Positions 42,846 through 52,032 of a stretch of DNA of 64,000 bases are shown here, piece after piece (within the stretch, counting starts at the first letter, position 1; each line of letters starts with the position of its first letter). This DNA is from CAYUPI01 sp964446585 (lineage in GTDB: Bacteria; Verrucomicrobiota; Verrucomicrobiia; Limisphaerales; UBA8199), in assembly GCA_964446585.1 (NCBI GenBank), contig CAYUPI010000003.1, forward strand, positions 1 through 64,000. The letters run 5' to 3'. Under the pieces are notes generated by a model. The model saw nothing but the letters and a program-made list of their open reading frames with translations, made no database searches and was not told the DNA's origin. The translations under genes were made by a program, and so were the position numbers.

Positions 42846-44201
42846 ATGAGAACTCGCATTCTGGCCGCTCTCGCTTGGTTTTTGATCTGCTTTGCTCGAC
42901 TCAGTCGATCGGCTGAACAACCGCTCGAGTCGATGCCGCCGTTGGCGGAAGCAGCGCCCATACGGATTGTTGAGGGGCCGATCCTTCTTCATGCCAACGC
43001 AGTAGGCGAGTGGGGAGGGCACACGTTTTCTTATGTCGTCACCGGCGAGAGGTATGTCTTTTGGGCGGGGATGCTCTACGAACCCGGGCGAACGAGCCGG
43101 ACAATGTTGATCGGCCAGTATCCGAAGAAGGACGTTGACCGGCCGCCGGTCGTGACGTCCATTTCGCTCGAAGCGCCGGACTTCTATAATTCGTCGCTGC
43201 CGTTGTTGGTCCACACGCCGGACGGATTCATTCATATATTCGTAGGCGTGACGCACGATAGGGGAAAACCAAACTTGAAGCCGGGCGTATTGCGCTATTT
43301 TCGCAGCGCGTCACCGGAGGATATCACCAGCATTGTGGACCGCACGGAACTGATTTCCACCAATTTGTACAATGAGTTTCATCTAAGAATGAACGTCGGC
43401 CTCTCGGCGGATGGCAGAAGGCTGGTGTGGGTCGTGCTGGCGGTTTCGGGCGATAGCAAGGTACCGTTCAATACGCCGGTTGTATTTTTTGCCGAACGCA
43501 AAGGAGCGGACTTCGAATTTCAAAAGCCGATAGCCTATGCGCCCGCGATGGGGCTGTTCTATCCATTGGTGGCCGTAGTCGAGACCGGAGCGGTGGTCGT
43601 TGGTGAGCTGTGGGACGATGCCAAACGTCCTCGTGCAAGGCTCGTGCATCTCGACCGGTCCGGTAAAATCCTGCATCAGGAGGATTTGCCAGCCGAAAAC
43701 GAGGGAAATCATTGCGCCTATGACCTCAGGCCAAAGCCTGGACGGCTGGAGAATTTCATTCTATGCGCGACCAGGACTCGCGGTGATCGGAAGAATTGCG
43801 CCCATGAATTTTGGGCCTATTCGGCAAAAGAGATGCAACTTCATCTCTTACGCTCGATCACAACGGACTACTCCTGGTCGAATTCAGGCAAGTGGCTGCC
43901 GCTTTCGGACCATCAATCCATCTTTATTAACAATCCATCGTTGGGACAGCTTTGCGCGTGGCACGGCGACATCCTCGGTGGCGGGCAAGTCAACCGGACC
44001 ATGTTGGCTAAATCCAATCCCGTGTCTCTGGGGCTGCAAGGAAGCTACTACGTCATGTCGCCGAGTCCGCTCGTCGGTTCGGTGCAGACACCCGAAGAGT
44101 TCTATTTGCTCACCGATGCCCCAAACGCTGGCAAAAAAGCAGAAAACGTTGGACCATGTTCGCTGCGGTTATATCGGCTGGAGGCGAAAAATGTGAAGTG
44201 A
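42846..44201 (+). CDS. Exported protein of unknown function, possible beta-propeller (451 aa)
   Basis: The signal peptide MRTRILAALAWFLICFARLSRSA is clear. The mature part alternates short strands with aromatic turns (THDRGKPNLKPGVLRYFRSA, LVHLDRSGKILHQEDLPAEN, EFWAYSAKEMQLHLLRS) in a way that suggests a six- or seven-bladed propeller. No Asp-box or WD signature repeats regularly, so the family is unassigned. It lies 52 bp before the orphan DUF1501 gene on the same strand and may form an operon with it. Confidence 0.65.
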   Translation: MRTRILAALAWFLICFARLSRSAEQPLESMPPLAEAAPIRIVEGPILLHANAVGEWGGHTFSYVVTGERYVFWAGMLYEPGRTSRTMLIGQYPKKDVDRPPVVTSISLEAPDFYNSSLPLLVHTPDGFIHIFVGVTHDRGKPNLKPGVLRYFRSASPEDITSIVDRTELISTNLYNEFHLRMNVGLSADGRRLVWVVLAVSGDSKVPFNTPVVFFAERKGADFEFQKPIAYAPAMGLFYPLVAVVETGAVVVGELWDDAKRPRARLVHLDRSGKILHQEDLPAENEGNHCAYDLRPKPGRLENFILCATRTRGDRKNCAHEFWAYSAKEMQLHLLRSITTDYSWSNSGKWLPLSDHQSIFINNPSLGQLCAWHGDILGGGQVNRTMLAKSNPVSLGLQGSYYVMSPSPLVGSVQTPEEFYLLTDAPNAGKKAENVGPCSLRLYRLEAKNVK

Positions 44202-44253
44202 GCTGGCCTGTCAAAAGAGGTGCGTTCTCCGTGCATTCGCGGTAATCTAGGGG

Positions 44254-45717
44254 ATGGCCCTCGACCTGCGGCAACTCGGCTGGCAACAGCAGACCCGTCG
44301 AGTGTTCCTCGGGCGGGCCGGGCGCACGGTCGGCTCCGTGGCGCTGGCGTCGCTGCTCAACCCGGCTTTGCTGCGCGCGGCTTCGGCCCAGTCGGAAGCC
44401 TTTGACACATGGCGCGGCGCGATTCGCCCTCTGCACCACCCGCCCAAAATAAAGCGGGTGATTTGGCTGACGATGGCTGGTGGCCCTTCTCACCTCGAGA
44501 CATTCGACTTCAAACCCGAGCTCGCAAAAATGGATGGCCAACCAATGCCTGAAAGCATGACCGCCGGCCAGCAACTGGCGCAATTGCAGGGAGAAAAGTT
44601 GGTCTGCTGGGGACCGCAAACCGGATTCAAGCACTACGGGCGGTGTGGTGCGGAGATCACAGAGTTGTTTCCGCACGTGGGAAGCATCGCCGACGATCTC
44701 TGCATCGTCCGCTCTATGACTACTGACGCAATCAATCACGATCCTGCGCATATGTTCATGAATACCGGCTCGCAGATTGTCGGCCGGCCATCAATGGGAT
44801 CGTGGGTCACTTATGGTTTGGGCAGTGAGGCGGATGATTTGCCGGGGTTCGTGGTGCTTGTGTCGCATGGACACGGGCGTTCGCCGCAACCGATCGCGGC
44901 GCGACAGTGGTGCGCAGGGTTTCTTCCGAGCCGCTTTCAGGGCGTGCAACTCCGGAGCCGTGGCGACCCGGTGCTCTATCTGACCAATCCGCCTGGGGTT
45001 TCGCGCCAGCAGGAGGGCGAGGTTGTGCGCACGCTCAACCTGCTCAATGCGCGCCATGACCGGGTTGTGGATGATCCGGAAATCGCCACGCGCATCGCCC
45101 AATACGAGATGGCCTTCCAAATGCAGGCCAGCGTGCCCGGGCTGATGGACACTTCGGCCGAGCCAGAGCGCGTCCGTGAATCCTACGGTTGCACGCCGGG
45201 CGACGGTTCGTTCGCTTCGAACTGCCTGCTGGCCCGGCGCCTGGCCGAACGCGGCGTGCGGTTCATTCAGCTTTATCACCGTGACTGGGACCACCACAAC
45301 GGCTTGCGCGAATATTTCCCGGAAAAAGCTCGTGAAACCGATCGTGCCTGCGCGGCGCTCGTCATGGATCTGAAAGAACGCGGCTTGCTCGACGACACGC
45401 TCGTCGTCTGGGCAGGCGAATTCGGGCGCACGCCGATGGCTCAAACCAACAAAGGCTCTCCCGGCCGCGACCATCACAACAAAGGGTTTTCCATATGGCT
45501 GACCGGCGGCGGCATCAAACGAGGTCTCACCTGGGGCGCGACCGACGAGCTCGGCTATTCCGCCATCGAGAACGTCGTCACGGTTCACGACCTCCACGCC
45601 ACGATGTTGCACCTCCTGGGAATCGACCACCTGCGCTTCACCTACAAGTTTCAGGGCCTCGATGCGAAGCTCAGCGGGGTCGAGAAAGCTCAAGTCGTCC
45701 AAGGCATTCTCTCGTAG
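44254..45717 (+). CDS. DUF1501 protein without a DUF1549/DUF1553 partner
   Basis: A 487-residue paralogue of the protein encoded at 34844, with the same landmarks: IWLTMAGGPSHLETFDFKP, INHDPAHMFMNTGSQIVGRP, YHRDWDHHNG and WAGEFGRTP. The N-terminus is Tat-like (QTRRVFLGRAGRTVGSVALA). Unlike the first copy it is not next to a PSD1-type cytochrome gene. Its upstream neighbour is the unassigned exported protein at 42846. Function is unknown, as for the family. Confidence 0.9.
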   Translation: MALDLRQLGWQQQTRRVFLGRAGRTVGSVALASLLNPALLRAASAQSEAFDTWRGAIRPLHHPPKIKRVIWLTMAGGPSHLETFDFKPELAKMDGQPMPESMTAGQQLAQLQGEKLVCWGPQTGFKHYGRCGAEITELFPHVGSIADDLCIVRSMTTDAINHDPAHMFMNTGSQIVGRPSMGSWVTYGLGSEADDLPGFVVLVSHGHGRSPQPIAARQWCAGFLPSRFQGVQLRSRGDPVLYLTNPPGVSRQQEGEVVRTLNLLNARHDRVVDDPEIATRIAQYEMAFQMQASVPGLMDTSAEPERVRESYGCTPGDGSFASNCLLARRLAERGVRFIQLYHRDWDHHNGLREYFPEKARETDRACAALVMDLKERGLLDDTLVVWAGEFGRTPMAQTNKGSPGRDHHNKGFSIWLTGGGIKRGLTWGATDELGYSAIENVVTVHDLHATMLHLLGIDHLRFTYKFQGLDAKLSGVEKAQVVQGILS

Positions 45718-45747
45718 CGCCCGTTTCGAAGATTCCATGCTCCAGAT

Positions 45748-46761
45748 TCAATCGAATTTTAGCGTTTTCAAGTATTCCTGAGCTCCGTCGGCAAGAACAT
45801 CCCGGCTCATTCGCCAGCGGTCGCCAAAGAAAGCCTCGCTGGCGTCTCCATCGATGAAGGTGGTCGCCATCAGATCAAGGTGATCCCTGTTGTTCATGAG
45901 AGACTCGGCATAAATCAATCGGCGGCTTTCGAGCGGATACCCCAGGTTGTGGCTGCGTTCACCGGTCGCCTTCGCAAAATATTGGGTGAGGATGTTTAGC
46001 CGCCGTGGCATCTGTAGGCCACGAACGACGACGACCAGATGTCGCCAATCGGAAGGAGGAATTTGCTTCTTCCAGCGCATCACTGCCGCATGTGTCATGT
46101 CCAACTGCGCCGCCGCAGCCTCGTCGGCATTCTTGAGCATCCAAGGTCCGACTTTGTGTGTGAAGGCCAGGAGCGCGTTTCGCGAGGCCGTCCCAGTCGT
46201 GAGAACGTCGGCCAGATATGCTTTACATGCGCTCAGGATGGCTTGTTGACGAGCGAGCTGGATTGGAGAATACCCGGCCCCCTGCAAGGATGGCTCGGCC
46301 TCGGCAATGCGGGCCGGATAAACCCTCAATTCGCTGAGCACCGCTTCAGGGAGAAGGCTCGGAGGGTCTTTAGCATAACCGTCGATGCGCAGGAAAATGC
46401 CGAACGGTACATGGGCCACGGCCTTGAGCGCGTGATAAATATCGGGGATGCAACGGTTGGTTTCTGTGACCCCGTTCCAGTAAAGAATAAGTGAGCCGGG
46501 GTTCGCGACGATTAACGGCCTTGTGTTCGTTTTCACAAATGCCTGTCGCTCCTGGTAGCCCTCCAGGAATAACTTGTTCAGCGCGACCAGGGATTCCGGG
46601 ATGTCGTAAGCGCCGCCAGAAGCAGTAGTTTGAACGAGATTGTGCGAGGATACGCTCGCGCCGCCAGCAGTTGGCTGGGCGCTTTGCTGGCGCAACGAGT
46701 GACAGCCGCAAAGGCTGCCGATGATGGCAAAGAAAATGGAAAATCGCAGAAAGGTTTTCAT
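45748..46761 (-). CDS. Lipoprotein of unknown function (337 aa)
   Basis: The signal peptide ends in a lipobox (SLCGC), so the mature protein should be acylated at C20 and membrane-anchored. The body is mixed alpha/beta without a recognised domain. It contains a hydrophobic segment VPFGIFLRIDGYAKD and a segment WRHLVVVVRGLQMPRRLNIL near the C-terminus. It is convergent with the orphan DUF1501 gene. The start region is duplicated on the far side of the adjoining assembly gap, which does not alter this gene. Confidence 0.7.
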   Translation of the reverse strand: MKTFLRFSIFFAIIGSLCGCHSLRQQSAQPTAGGASVSSHNLVQTTASGGAYDIPESLVALNKLFLEGYQERQAFVKTNTRPLIVANPGSLILYWNGVTETNRCIPDIYHALKAVAHVPFGIFLRIDGYAKDPPSLLPEAVLSELRVYPARIAEAEPSLQGAGYSPIQLARQQAILSACKAYLADVLTTGTASRNALLAFTHKVGPWMLKNADEAAAAQLDMTHAAVMRWKKQIPPSDWRHLVVVVRGLQMPRRLNILTQYFAKATGERSHNLGYPLESRRLIYAESLMNNRDHLDLMATTFIDGDASEAFFGDRWRMSRDVLADGAQEYLKTLKFD

Positions 46762-46763
46762 AG

Positions 46764-46863
46764 NNNNNNNNNNNNNNNNNNNNNNNNNNNNNNNNNNNNN
46801 NNNNNNNNNNNNNNNNNNNNNNNNNNNNNNNNNNNNNNNNNNNNNNNNNNNNNNNNNNNNNNN
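46764..46863. other. Assembly gap (100 N) with identical 55-bp flanks
   Basis: Positions 46709-46763 and 46864-46918 are identical and cover the lipoprotein start region. As with the first gap, the Ns most likely separate two contigs that overlap. The true sequence is probably 155 bp shorter here and nothing is missing. Confidence 0.9.
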
Positions 46864-47152
46864 CAAAGGCTGCCGATGATGGCAAAGAAAATGGAAAATC
46901 GCAGAAAGGTTTTCATAGTAACCTACTGGGCGCGTTCTTCGCCCACACTATACAAGCCGAGGAGGCTCACGCCAAGCGCGCAAAGGACGCTAAGAGGTTG
47001 AGAGTTTTGGCTCACGAGAATCTTCACCAAAAGGTGAGCGAGAACAGCACTCGAAGAAACCAGCTCTATGCTCTCCTTTGCGCCCTCTGCGCCCTTTGCG
47101 TGCGGCTCGGTCCGCATGGATACGGCTAAGGAACTTGCTAAAGTTGCCCGCG

Positions 47153-47302
47153 ATGAACGCGCTTATTTTCGATCTGGACGGAACCTTGGTGGCCACGGTT
47201 TATGCTCCTGGCCTGGCCTGGCAATTGGCTTTCGCCGAGGCCGGTATGCCCATCGACGGCTGGCGGCTGCGCCGCCACATGGGCATGAACGGCGCGTTGT
47301 GA
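47153..47302 (+). pseudogene. Truncated HAD-family hydrolase (N-terminal 49 codons)
   Basis: The frame encodes MNALIFDLDGTLVATVYAPG followed by LAWQLAFAEAGMPIDGWRLR and stops with TGA at 47300. The DxDGT nucleophile motif and the start of the cap domain are present. The rest of a normal HAD protein of about 210-230 residues (motifs II-IV) is absent. Thirteen bp later a different small gene begins. It is a gene relic left by a deletion. Confidence 0.8.
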
Positions 47303-47314
47303 TAGTGTTGAGCC

Positions 47315-47530
47315 ATGTTCAACACGCATTTTCTATTCGCCTCGCTGATTTGGGGGTCAGTTGGCGTCGGCTATTTTATCTATGGAAGGAGGCAGGGATC
47401 CTGGGTGCCGATGCTCGGTGGGGTGTTGATGATCGGTGCGTCGTATTTCGCCGGATCTGCCGTTTTGATGTCGCTAATGTGCATCGTGTTGATGGTAGCT
47501 ATCTACATGCTTCTGAAGCGAGGCTACTGA
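47315..47530 (+). CDS. Small two-helix membrane protein (71 aa)
   Basis: Two hydrophobic helices (about residues 5-23 and 31-64, the second possibly split) are joined by a short basic loop (YGRRQGSWVPM). The pattern FASLIWGSVGVGYFIYGRRQ recurs in small uncharacterised membrane proteins of many Gram-negative bacteria, so I regard it as real despite its size. The function is unknown. It follows directly after the HAD relic. Confidence 0.7.
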   Translation: MFNTHFLFASLIWGSVGVGYFIYGRRQGSWVPMLGGVLMIGASYFAGSAVLMSLMCIVLMVAIYMLLKRGY

Positions 47531-47585
47531 CCGCCAAAGAGGCAATACCCGCCGGGCGCGTCGCATTTGAGGGATGAACGTCTTC

Positions 47586-47903
47586 TTATCCACTGACGGG
47601 TGAAGCATCCAGTCCTGCTGTGTCGCCGAGCCGCAGTTTCTTGAACAGGAAAAGGCAGTAAATCCGCGCGACGACGGCGAATAGCGAGAGTGAAAGAGGA
47701 ATAAACCCGATGAAAATGAGTGAGCTGCGTCGAAAGCGCTCGGTAACTCCGGCCCGAAGTACTTCACCTTGGGGAAAAATGTAAACGTAAGGCAGCTGAT
47801 TGCAGTACGGTCCTACCCTCGCTCCGCACTCCGGGCAAAACCCTGCGTTGTGCTCCTGCGGTGTTAAACAATGGTGGCGCAGCGGAAGGGAGGAAGGGGA
47901 CAC
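47586..47903 (-). CDS. Zinc-ribbon membrane protein (105 aa)
   Basis: An N-terminal zinc-ribbon half (HHC...CPECGARVG) is followed by PYVYIFPQGEVLRAG, a segment often seen in small zinc-ribbon membrane proteins. One or two transmembrane helices come next (about 60-90, SLIFIGFIPLSLSLFAVVAR). It is convergent with the small membrane protein gene and divergent from the ECF sigma gene at 47964. Function unknown. Confidence 0.65.
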   Translation of the reverse strand: MSPSSLPLRHHCLTPQEHNAGFCPECGARVGPYCNQLPYVYIFPQGEVLRAGVTERFRRSSLIFIGFIPLSLSLFAVVARIYCLFLFKKLRLGDTAGLDASPVSG

Positions 47904-47963
47904 CGTTACAAAACTTTCCTGTCCGGTTTTCGCGTTTCGCGGCTGTATAATGGGAGAAGAACG

Positions 47964-49796
47964 ATGTCAGGCGATCACCAACTCTTGCGACGTTACGCCG
48001 ACGAAGGCTCCGAAGCCGCTTTCGCTGAACTGGTCTCGAAATACGTGAATCTCGTTTATTCCGCCGCGCTCCGCCGCGCGGGCGGGGACACGCATCTGGC
48101 GCAAGACGTTGCGCAATTGGTTTTTGCCGATCTTGCGCGCAAGGCTGGCTCCTTGTCGCCCGAGGTCGTGCTGGCAGGCTGGCTGCATCGCGCGACGCGT
48201 TTTGCCGTCGCGCAAGTAATTCGCAGTGAACGCCGCCGTCAATGCCGCGAACAGGAGGCCGTGGCCATGAATACTTCCGAATCTGGTTCCGACTGGGAGC
48301 AAATCCGACCGCTGCTGGATGAAGCGCTCGACGAACTCAGTGCCGCGGACCGGGATGCGCTGATCCTGCGATTCATGGAGCAAAGGAGTTTTTCAGAAGT
48401 CGGCCGCGCGCTCGGCTCGAATGAAGAAGCGACCCGCAAGCGCGTCAGCCGCGCTTTGGAAAAGCTCCGCGAGCTTATGGTTCGACGCGGCGTAACGACG
48501 ACGGCTGCGGCGCTTTCAACTGCGGTTACAGTCAACGCCGTTGAAACCGTGCCCGCAGGATTGGCTGCCACGCTCACAACTGCATCGCTGGCAAGCGCCG
48601 GGACGGGAACTGCTACCACACTCACTGCTTTGAAATTTATGGCTGCGACAAAACTCAAACTCGGCCTCAGCGTTTTTGCAATCGCAAGCGCGGCGACGGT
48701 TTTGCTGATGGAACATCAATCGAAAGTTACAATGCGCAAAGAGAACGACTCGTTACGGCAGAAGATGGCGCAGCTTCAAACCGAGAATGAAAATCTTTCC
48801 AACCACATCGCTCAAGCAAGGCGCGCGCGCGTCCCGCGCCTGCCCGCGCCTCGGCTGCAGGCCGCGGGTCCGCGCGAGGCGACGGTTAAAGAATTGCGGT
48901 CCACCAATCTGTATGCCCGGCTCAAAGAGAATTCGGGCAAACTGACCGCCGCACAGATTGAGCCTTATCTCAGGGCAAACCACCGAAGCGCATCGAGTCT
49001 TCTGGCGGCATACCGGACAAGCGGTGACCCTGCGCTGCTGGACGAAGCCATGCAAAGGTATCCTGATGATCCGCAAGTGGCGTTTGAGGCAGCGTTCAAA
49101 AAGGATGCGTCTCCCGAACAGCGGCGTCACTGGATCGAAGCCTTCAAGAAGTCTGGCGCCGAAAGCGCGCTGCCCAATTATCTATCGGCGCTCGATTACT
49201 TCAAAGCAGGCCAGGTCGATCAGGCGGTGCAGGAACTGATCGCCGCGTCCGGCAAAAATCTATTTCAGGATTATACACTCGACCGTATGCAGAATGACGA
49301 AGACGCTTACCTCGAGGCGGGTTATCCAACGGCCGAGGCCAAAACAATTCCCGCCTGGCAATTACTTCTGCCACAGCTCTCCCAGCTAAAGGACTTGAGC
49401 CAGCAGATGATCGATCTGGCCAGCTCATATCGCCAGGCCGGGGATGAAGCCTCCGCGCAGGCTGCATTGCAAATGGCAGCGAATCTGGGCCAACGCTATG
49501 GCAACACCATTGTTGGCGAGACTGAGATCAGCCGGCTCGTTGGACTCGCCATCGAACGCAATGCACTCAAGTCGATGGATCCAAACAGCTCGTACAACGA
49601 CAGCGGACAGACCGTCCAGGAGCGGCTCGATTATCTCGCTCAACAAAGAACAGAATTGAAAAACATCGCCGACCAAACGGAAGCTTTGCTGCCGATGATG
49701 TCCGATCAGGATTGGATCAGCTACAAGGATCGTTGGAGGATATTCGGCGAGGAGGCGGCAGCAAAATGGTTGATTAACAAGTACGGCCAGAAATGA
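47964..49796 (+). CDS. Membrane-anchored ECF sigma factor with large C-terminal extension (610 aa)
   Basis: Residues 1-175 form a complete ECF sigma factor. Region 2 includes FAELVSKYVNLVYSAALRRAGGDTHLAQDVAQLVF. Region 4 includes FSEVGRALGSNEEATRKRVSRALEKLRE. An Ala/Thr-rich linker leads to one transmembrane helix (about 232-249) and a coiled coil (about 252-287, NDSLRQKMAQLQTENENLSN). About 320 further residues would be extracytoplasmic and mostly helical, without a recognised domain. The ATG at 47964 starts at the family N-terminus (SGDHQLLRRYADEGSEAAF). The fusion places sensor, anchor and sigma in one chain. Confidence 0.88.
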   Translation: MSGDHQLLRRYADEGSEAAFAELVSKYVNLVYSAALRRAGGDTHLAQDVAQLVFADLARKAGSLSPEVVLAGWLHRATRFAVAQVIRSERRRQCREQEAVAMNTSESGSDWEQIRPLLDEALDELSAADRDALILRFMEQRSFSEVGRALGSNEEATRKRVSRALEKLRELMVRRGVTTTAAALSTAVTVNAVETVPAGLAATLTTASLASAGTGTATTLTALKFMAATKLKLGLSVFAIASAATVLLMEHQSKVTMRKENDSLRQKMAQLQTENENLSNHIAQARRARVPRLPAPRLQAAGPREATVKELRSTNLYARLKENSGKLTAAQIEPYLRANHRSASSLLAAYRTSGDPALLDEAMQRYPDDPQVAFEAAFKKDASPEQRRHWIEAFKKSGAESALPNYLSALDYFKAGQVDQAVQELIAASGKNLFQDYTLDRMQNDEDAYLEAGYPTAEAKTIPAWQLLLPQLSQLKDLSQQMIDLASSYRQAGDEASAQAALQMAANLGQRYGNTIVGETEISRLVGLAIERNALKSMDPNSSYNDSGQTVQERLDYLAQQRTELKNIADQTEALLPMMSDQDWISYKDRWRIFGEEAAAKWLINKYGQK

Positions 49797-50097
49797 TTCA
49801 GTTGGAGATGCAAGACTCCTACTCTTGGAAAGAAAAACGAAAACACAGGCCTCGGCATTGGGCTTGCGGGGTCTGCGGCAGAAAAGGTGCAAGGAGATCG
49901 CACGGCCTCCTGATAGGTCAATTCTTTGCGGGACTAAGGCCTACGAGGCTGCTCTTCTTGATCTTTGCAACCACATGCACATGCGGATCAACCAGTTCTG
50001 CCACATCGTATCGAAAAGCAAAACCGAGCACCATAGCGACTTCTGAAGGGTTCAGTTTATAATCGTCTTAGTCTTGCCGCTGCCCCATTCCTCGAGC
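49797..50097. other. Convergent intergenic region, nothing recognised
   Basis: About 300 bp between the convergent ECF sigma and ABC permease genes. Several short frames exist but none has a ribosome binding site with recognisable protein features. No strong hairpin with a T-run was found by eye. Confidence 0.4.
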
Positions 50098-52032
50098 TCA
50101 GGCGGCTACGGATTCGAAAATCTCGATGCCGACCTTCTGTGGCGGAGCGAACACCGCGCCGCAATGTTCGCATTTTTCGCGTGTGACCACGCGGCGTCTG
50201 CCGCAGGAGGGGCATGGCTCCCGCGCGGGCCATTCGTTTGCGGATAGAAATGCGATGAGGCCCGGCAACCCCGTCGGCAAAAGAAAGAGCATCCAACCAA
50301 TCGTCGGGACCGCCGGCATGGCATAACGGCGGCAGAACCAGAATCCCACGGGCAAACAAATCGGCACGCAACAGGCAGCCACGATCAAGAGCGTTTTCCA
50401 TTCCATTCCACCTGCCCCGGGAAGTTCAGGGCTCGGTAACTCGACCCTCTTTTCAACCGCGCCGTCACCTGCAAGCCACATGACGTGTGTCGGCAGCTTG
50501 AACGAATTCGCAAAGTTTCTCGCAAGCGAGGGGCCGATCCACACAGCGAATTGCTTCGCCTGAGGCAATATCGACAGGCGAATACTGGCGTAATCGGGAT
50601 AGGCGGGCTGATATGGAATCTTCCAGGCAGTCACGCCATTGGGCCTGATTAAATAAATCTGACGCCGGGTTGCCGCCAAAACCGAATAACCGTCTTCCGA
50701 CTCTTTTGGGACTTGAACGCTGATTGCGCCGCCGATTGGATCGTCGGTTGTCGTCTTGAACGCCGTCTTTACGATTCTTGCTACGAGGTCGGCCTCGTAA
50801 ACCGTGTCGGCCGTATTAAGCAGATTCTGGCCACCCCAGGAATGATGATTCAGAGGCGGCGCGAAGCGGTCCGGACCTTCGCGCGTGTCAGCGACAAACC
50901 CATTTGGGCCAATGCTTCCTATGACCCGTCGGCTGAGAAAATCGTAACCGACCAGCCGGCCACATTTGCTCCAATAATACCAGATGGTATCCGGCGTAGC
51001 GCTCCAGAGGAGGAAATAGCGCGACGGTTCGATAAAACCTCTCGGAGGCGAGGGTTCAAAATCAACAATCAACCAGGGAGTCGGAGCGACCCGGCGATTG
51101 AATTCCGACATCTGCATCGTCCGGCCTGTCTTTTCATCGAGCAAAGGTTTGCCGGCGAGGCCAACGATCTCCGGCTGTTTTCCACGGATTTGAGTTATCT
51201 TGTAAATTACTCCGTTCGTGCCCATCGTGTAATAGGTCCATGGAACGTCCTTGCCTGAAACAAACGTTCCGCCCAACCCGATGAGAAACACCAATGCAAC
51301 GGCGCTTCCAACGGTCAGCGAAATAATCAGCGTCGCTTTGCCTCCCGCCGGCTGCCCTTGGTAGTAGCCGCTGGTTTTAAAAGCGCCCCATGCCGCTGTG
51401 GCCAGCACGACCACGCCGATGCCAACCGCAGCCACCGGTTGCCACAAACTCGAGCTGATTGCGACGGCGAGACAAACCAAAGCCGCCGCGGCCAATCCGA
51501 GACCGCGACTTACGTACCATCGCGCCTGCCTGAGGCCGGTCAGCATCCCGGCGAAATAGAAAGCGATTCCAGCAGCGCAAAAGCTAAAGCCCGGAACTGT
51601 CATCTGCCATTCAAACGGAGCCGCCACGTGGCCGGGATATCGCGTCCATGCTACGAGGCACAGCAGCGGAATGCCTGTCGCTAGCAGATAAACTGTTATT
51701 CCGGCTGCCGTTTTGGCCCAAAAAATCTGCGTCCGCCTGATCGGCCGATGAATCAGAAAGGCATGCAGATCGCGATGGCGTTCGACAAAAATCTGCTTCC
51801 ATCCCAGCAACGCTCCAAAAATCGCACAGAAAAACCCGATTGGAACTAATCCGAGACCCAGCAACGGCTGCATCTTTGCGTCGAACTGGCCGTAATAGAA
51901 TTGCGAAGCTACATCCTTCAGCGCGGTGCTCGAATCGTGATAATGCTGCAATAGCATCAGGCTGAAGATGACAAAGCCCAGAATACCCAAAATCAGGTTT
52001 TCCCTCAGCTCCTTGCGTATGATCGCTTTCAT
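50098..52032 (-). CDS. ABC transporter permease with C-terminal zinc ribbon (644 aa)
   Basis: The N-terminal third has about six helices of an ABC-2-like permease (FVERHRDLHAFLIHRPIRRT after the second helix). A central region of about 300 residues is predicted to lie outside the membrane. Two further helices (WKTLLIVAACCVPICLPVGF and IGWMLFLLPTGLPGLIAFL) follow. The protein ends in a cytoplasmic zinc ribbon (CPSCGRRR...CEHCG). Its ATG overlaps the ATPase stop (ATGA). As the third gene of a GntR-ATPase-permease operon it is probably the membrane part of a YtrA-controlled exporter; the substrate is unknown. Confidence 0.83.
   Translation of the reverse strand: MKAIIRKELRENLILGILGFVIFSLMLLQHYHDSSTALKDVASQFYYGQFDAKMQPLLGLGLVPIGFFCAIFGALLGWKQIFVERHRDLHAFLIHRPIRRTQIFWAKTAAGITVYLLATGIPLLCLVAWTRYPGHVAAPFEWQMTVPGFSFCAAGIAFYFAGMLTGLRQARWYVSRGLGLAAAALVCLAVAISSSLWQPVAAVGIGVVVLATAAWGAFKTSGYYQGQPAGGKATLIISLTVGSAVALVFLIGLGGTFVSGKDVPWTYYTMGTNGVIYKITQIRGKQPEIVGLAGKPLLDEKTGRTMQMSEFNRRVAPTPWLIVDFEPSPPRGFIEPSRYFLLWSATPDTIWYYWSKCGRLVGYDFLSRRVIGSIGPNGFVADTREGPDRFAPPLNHHSWGGQNLLNTADTVYEADLVARIVKTAFKTTTDDPIGGAISVQVPKESEDGYSVLAATRRQIYLIRPNGVTAWKIPYQPAYPDYASIRLSILPQAKQFAVWIGPSLARNFANSFKLPTHVMWLAGDGAVEKRVELPSPELPGAGGMEWKTLLIVAACCVPICLPVGFWFCRRYAMPAVPTIGWMLFLLPTGLPGLIAFLSANEWPAREPCPSCGRRRVVTREKCEHCGAVFAPPQKVGIEIFESVAA

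Noticed and set aside
44791..45738. 315-codon frame antisense to the orphan DUF1501 gene
   Set aside because: A similar antisense frame exists opposite the other DUF1501 gene, which shows that it derives from the coding strand's codon bias.
47946..47951. TATAAT box before the 610-residue sigma factor gene
   Set aside because: No acceptable -35 box at 16-18 nt, and transcription from it would begin after the ribosome binding site, so it is probably incidental.
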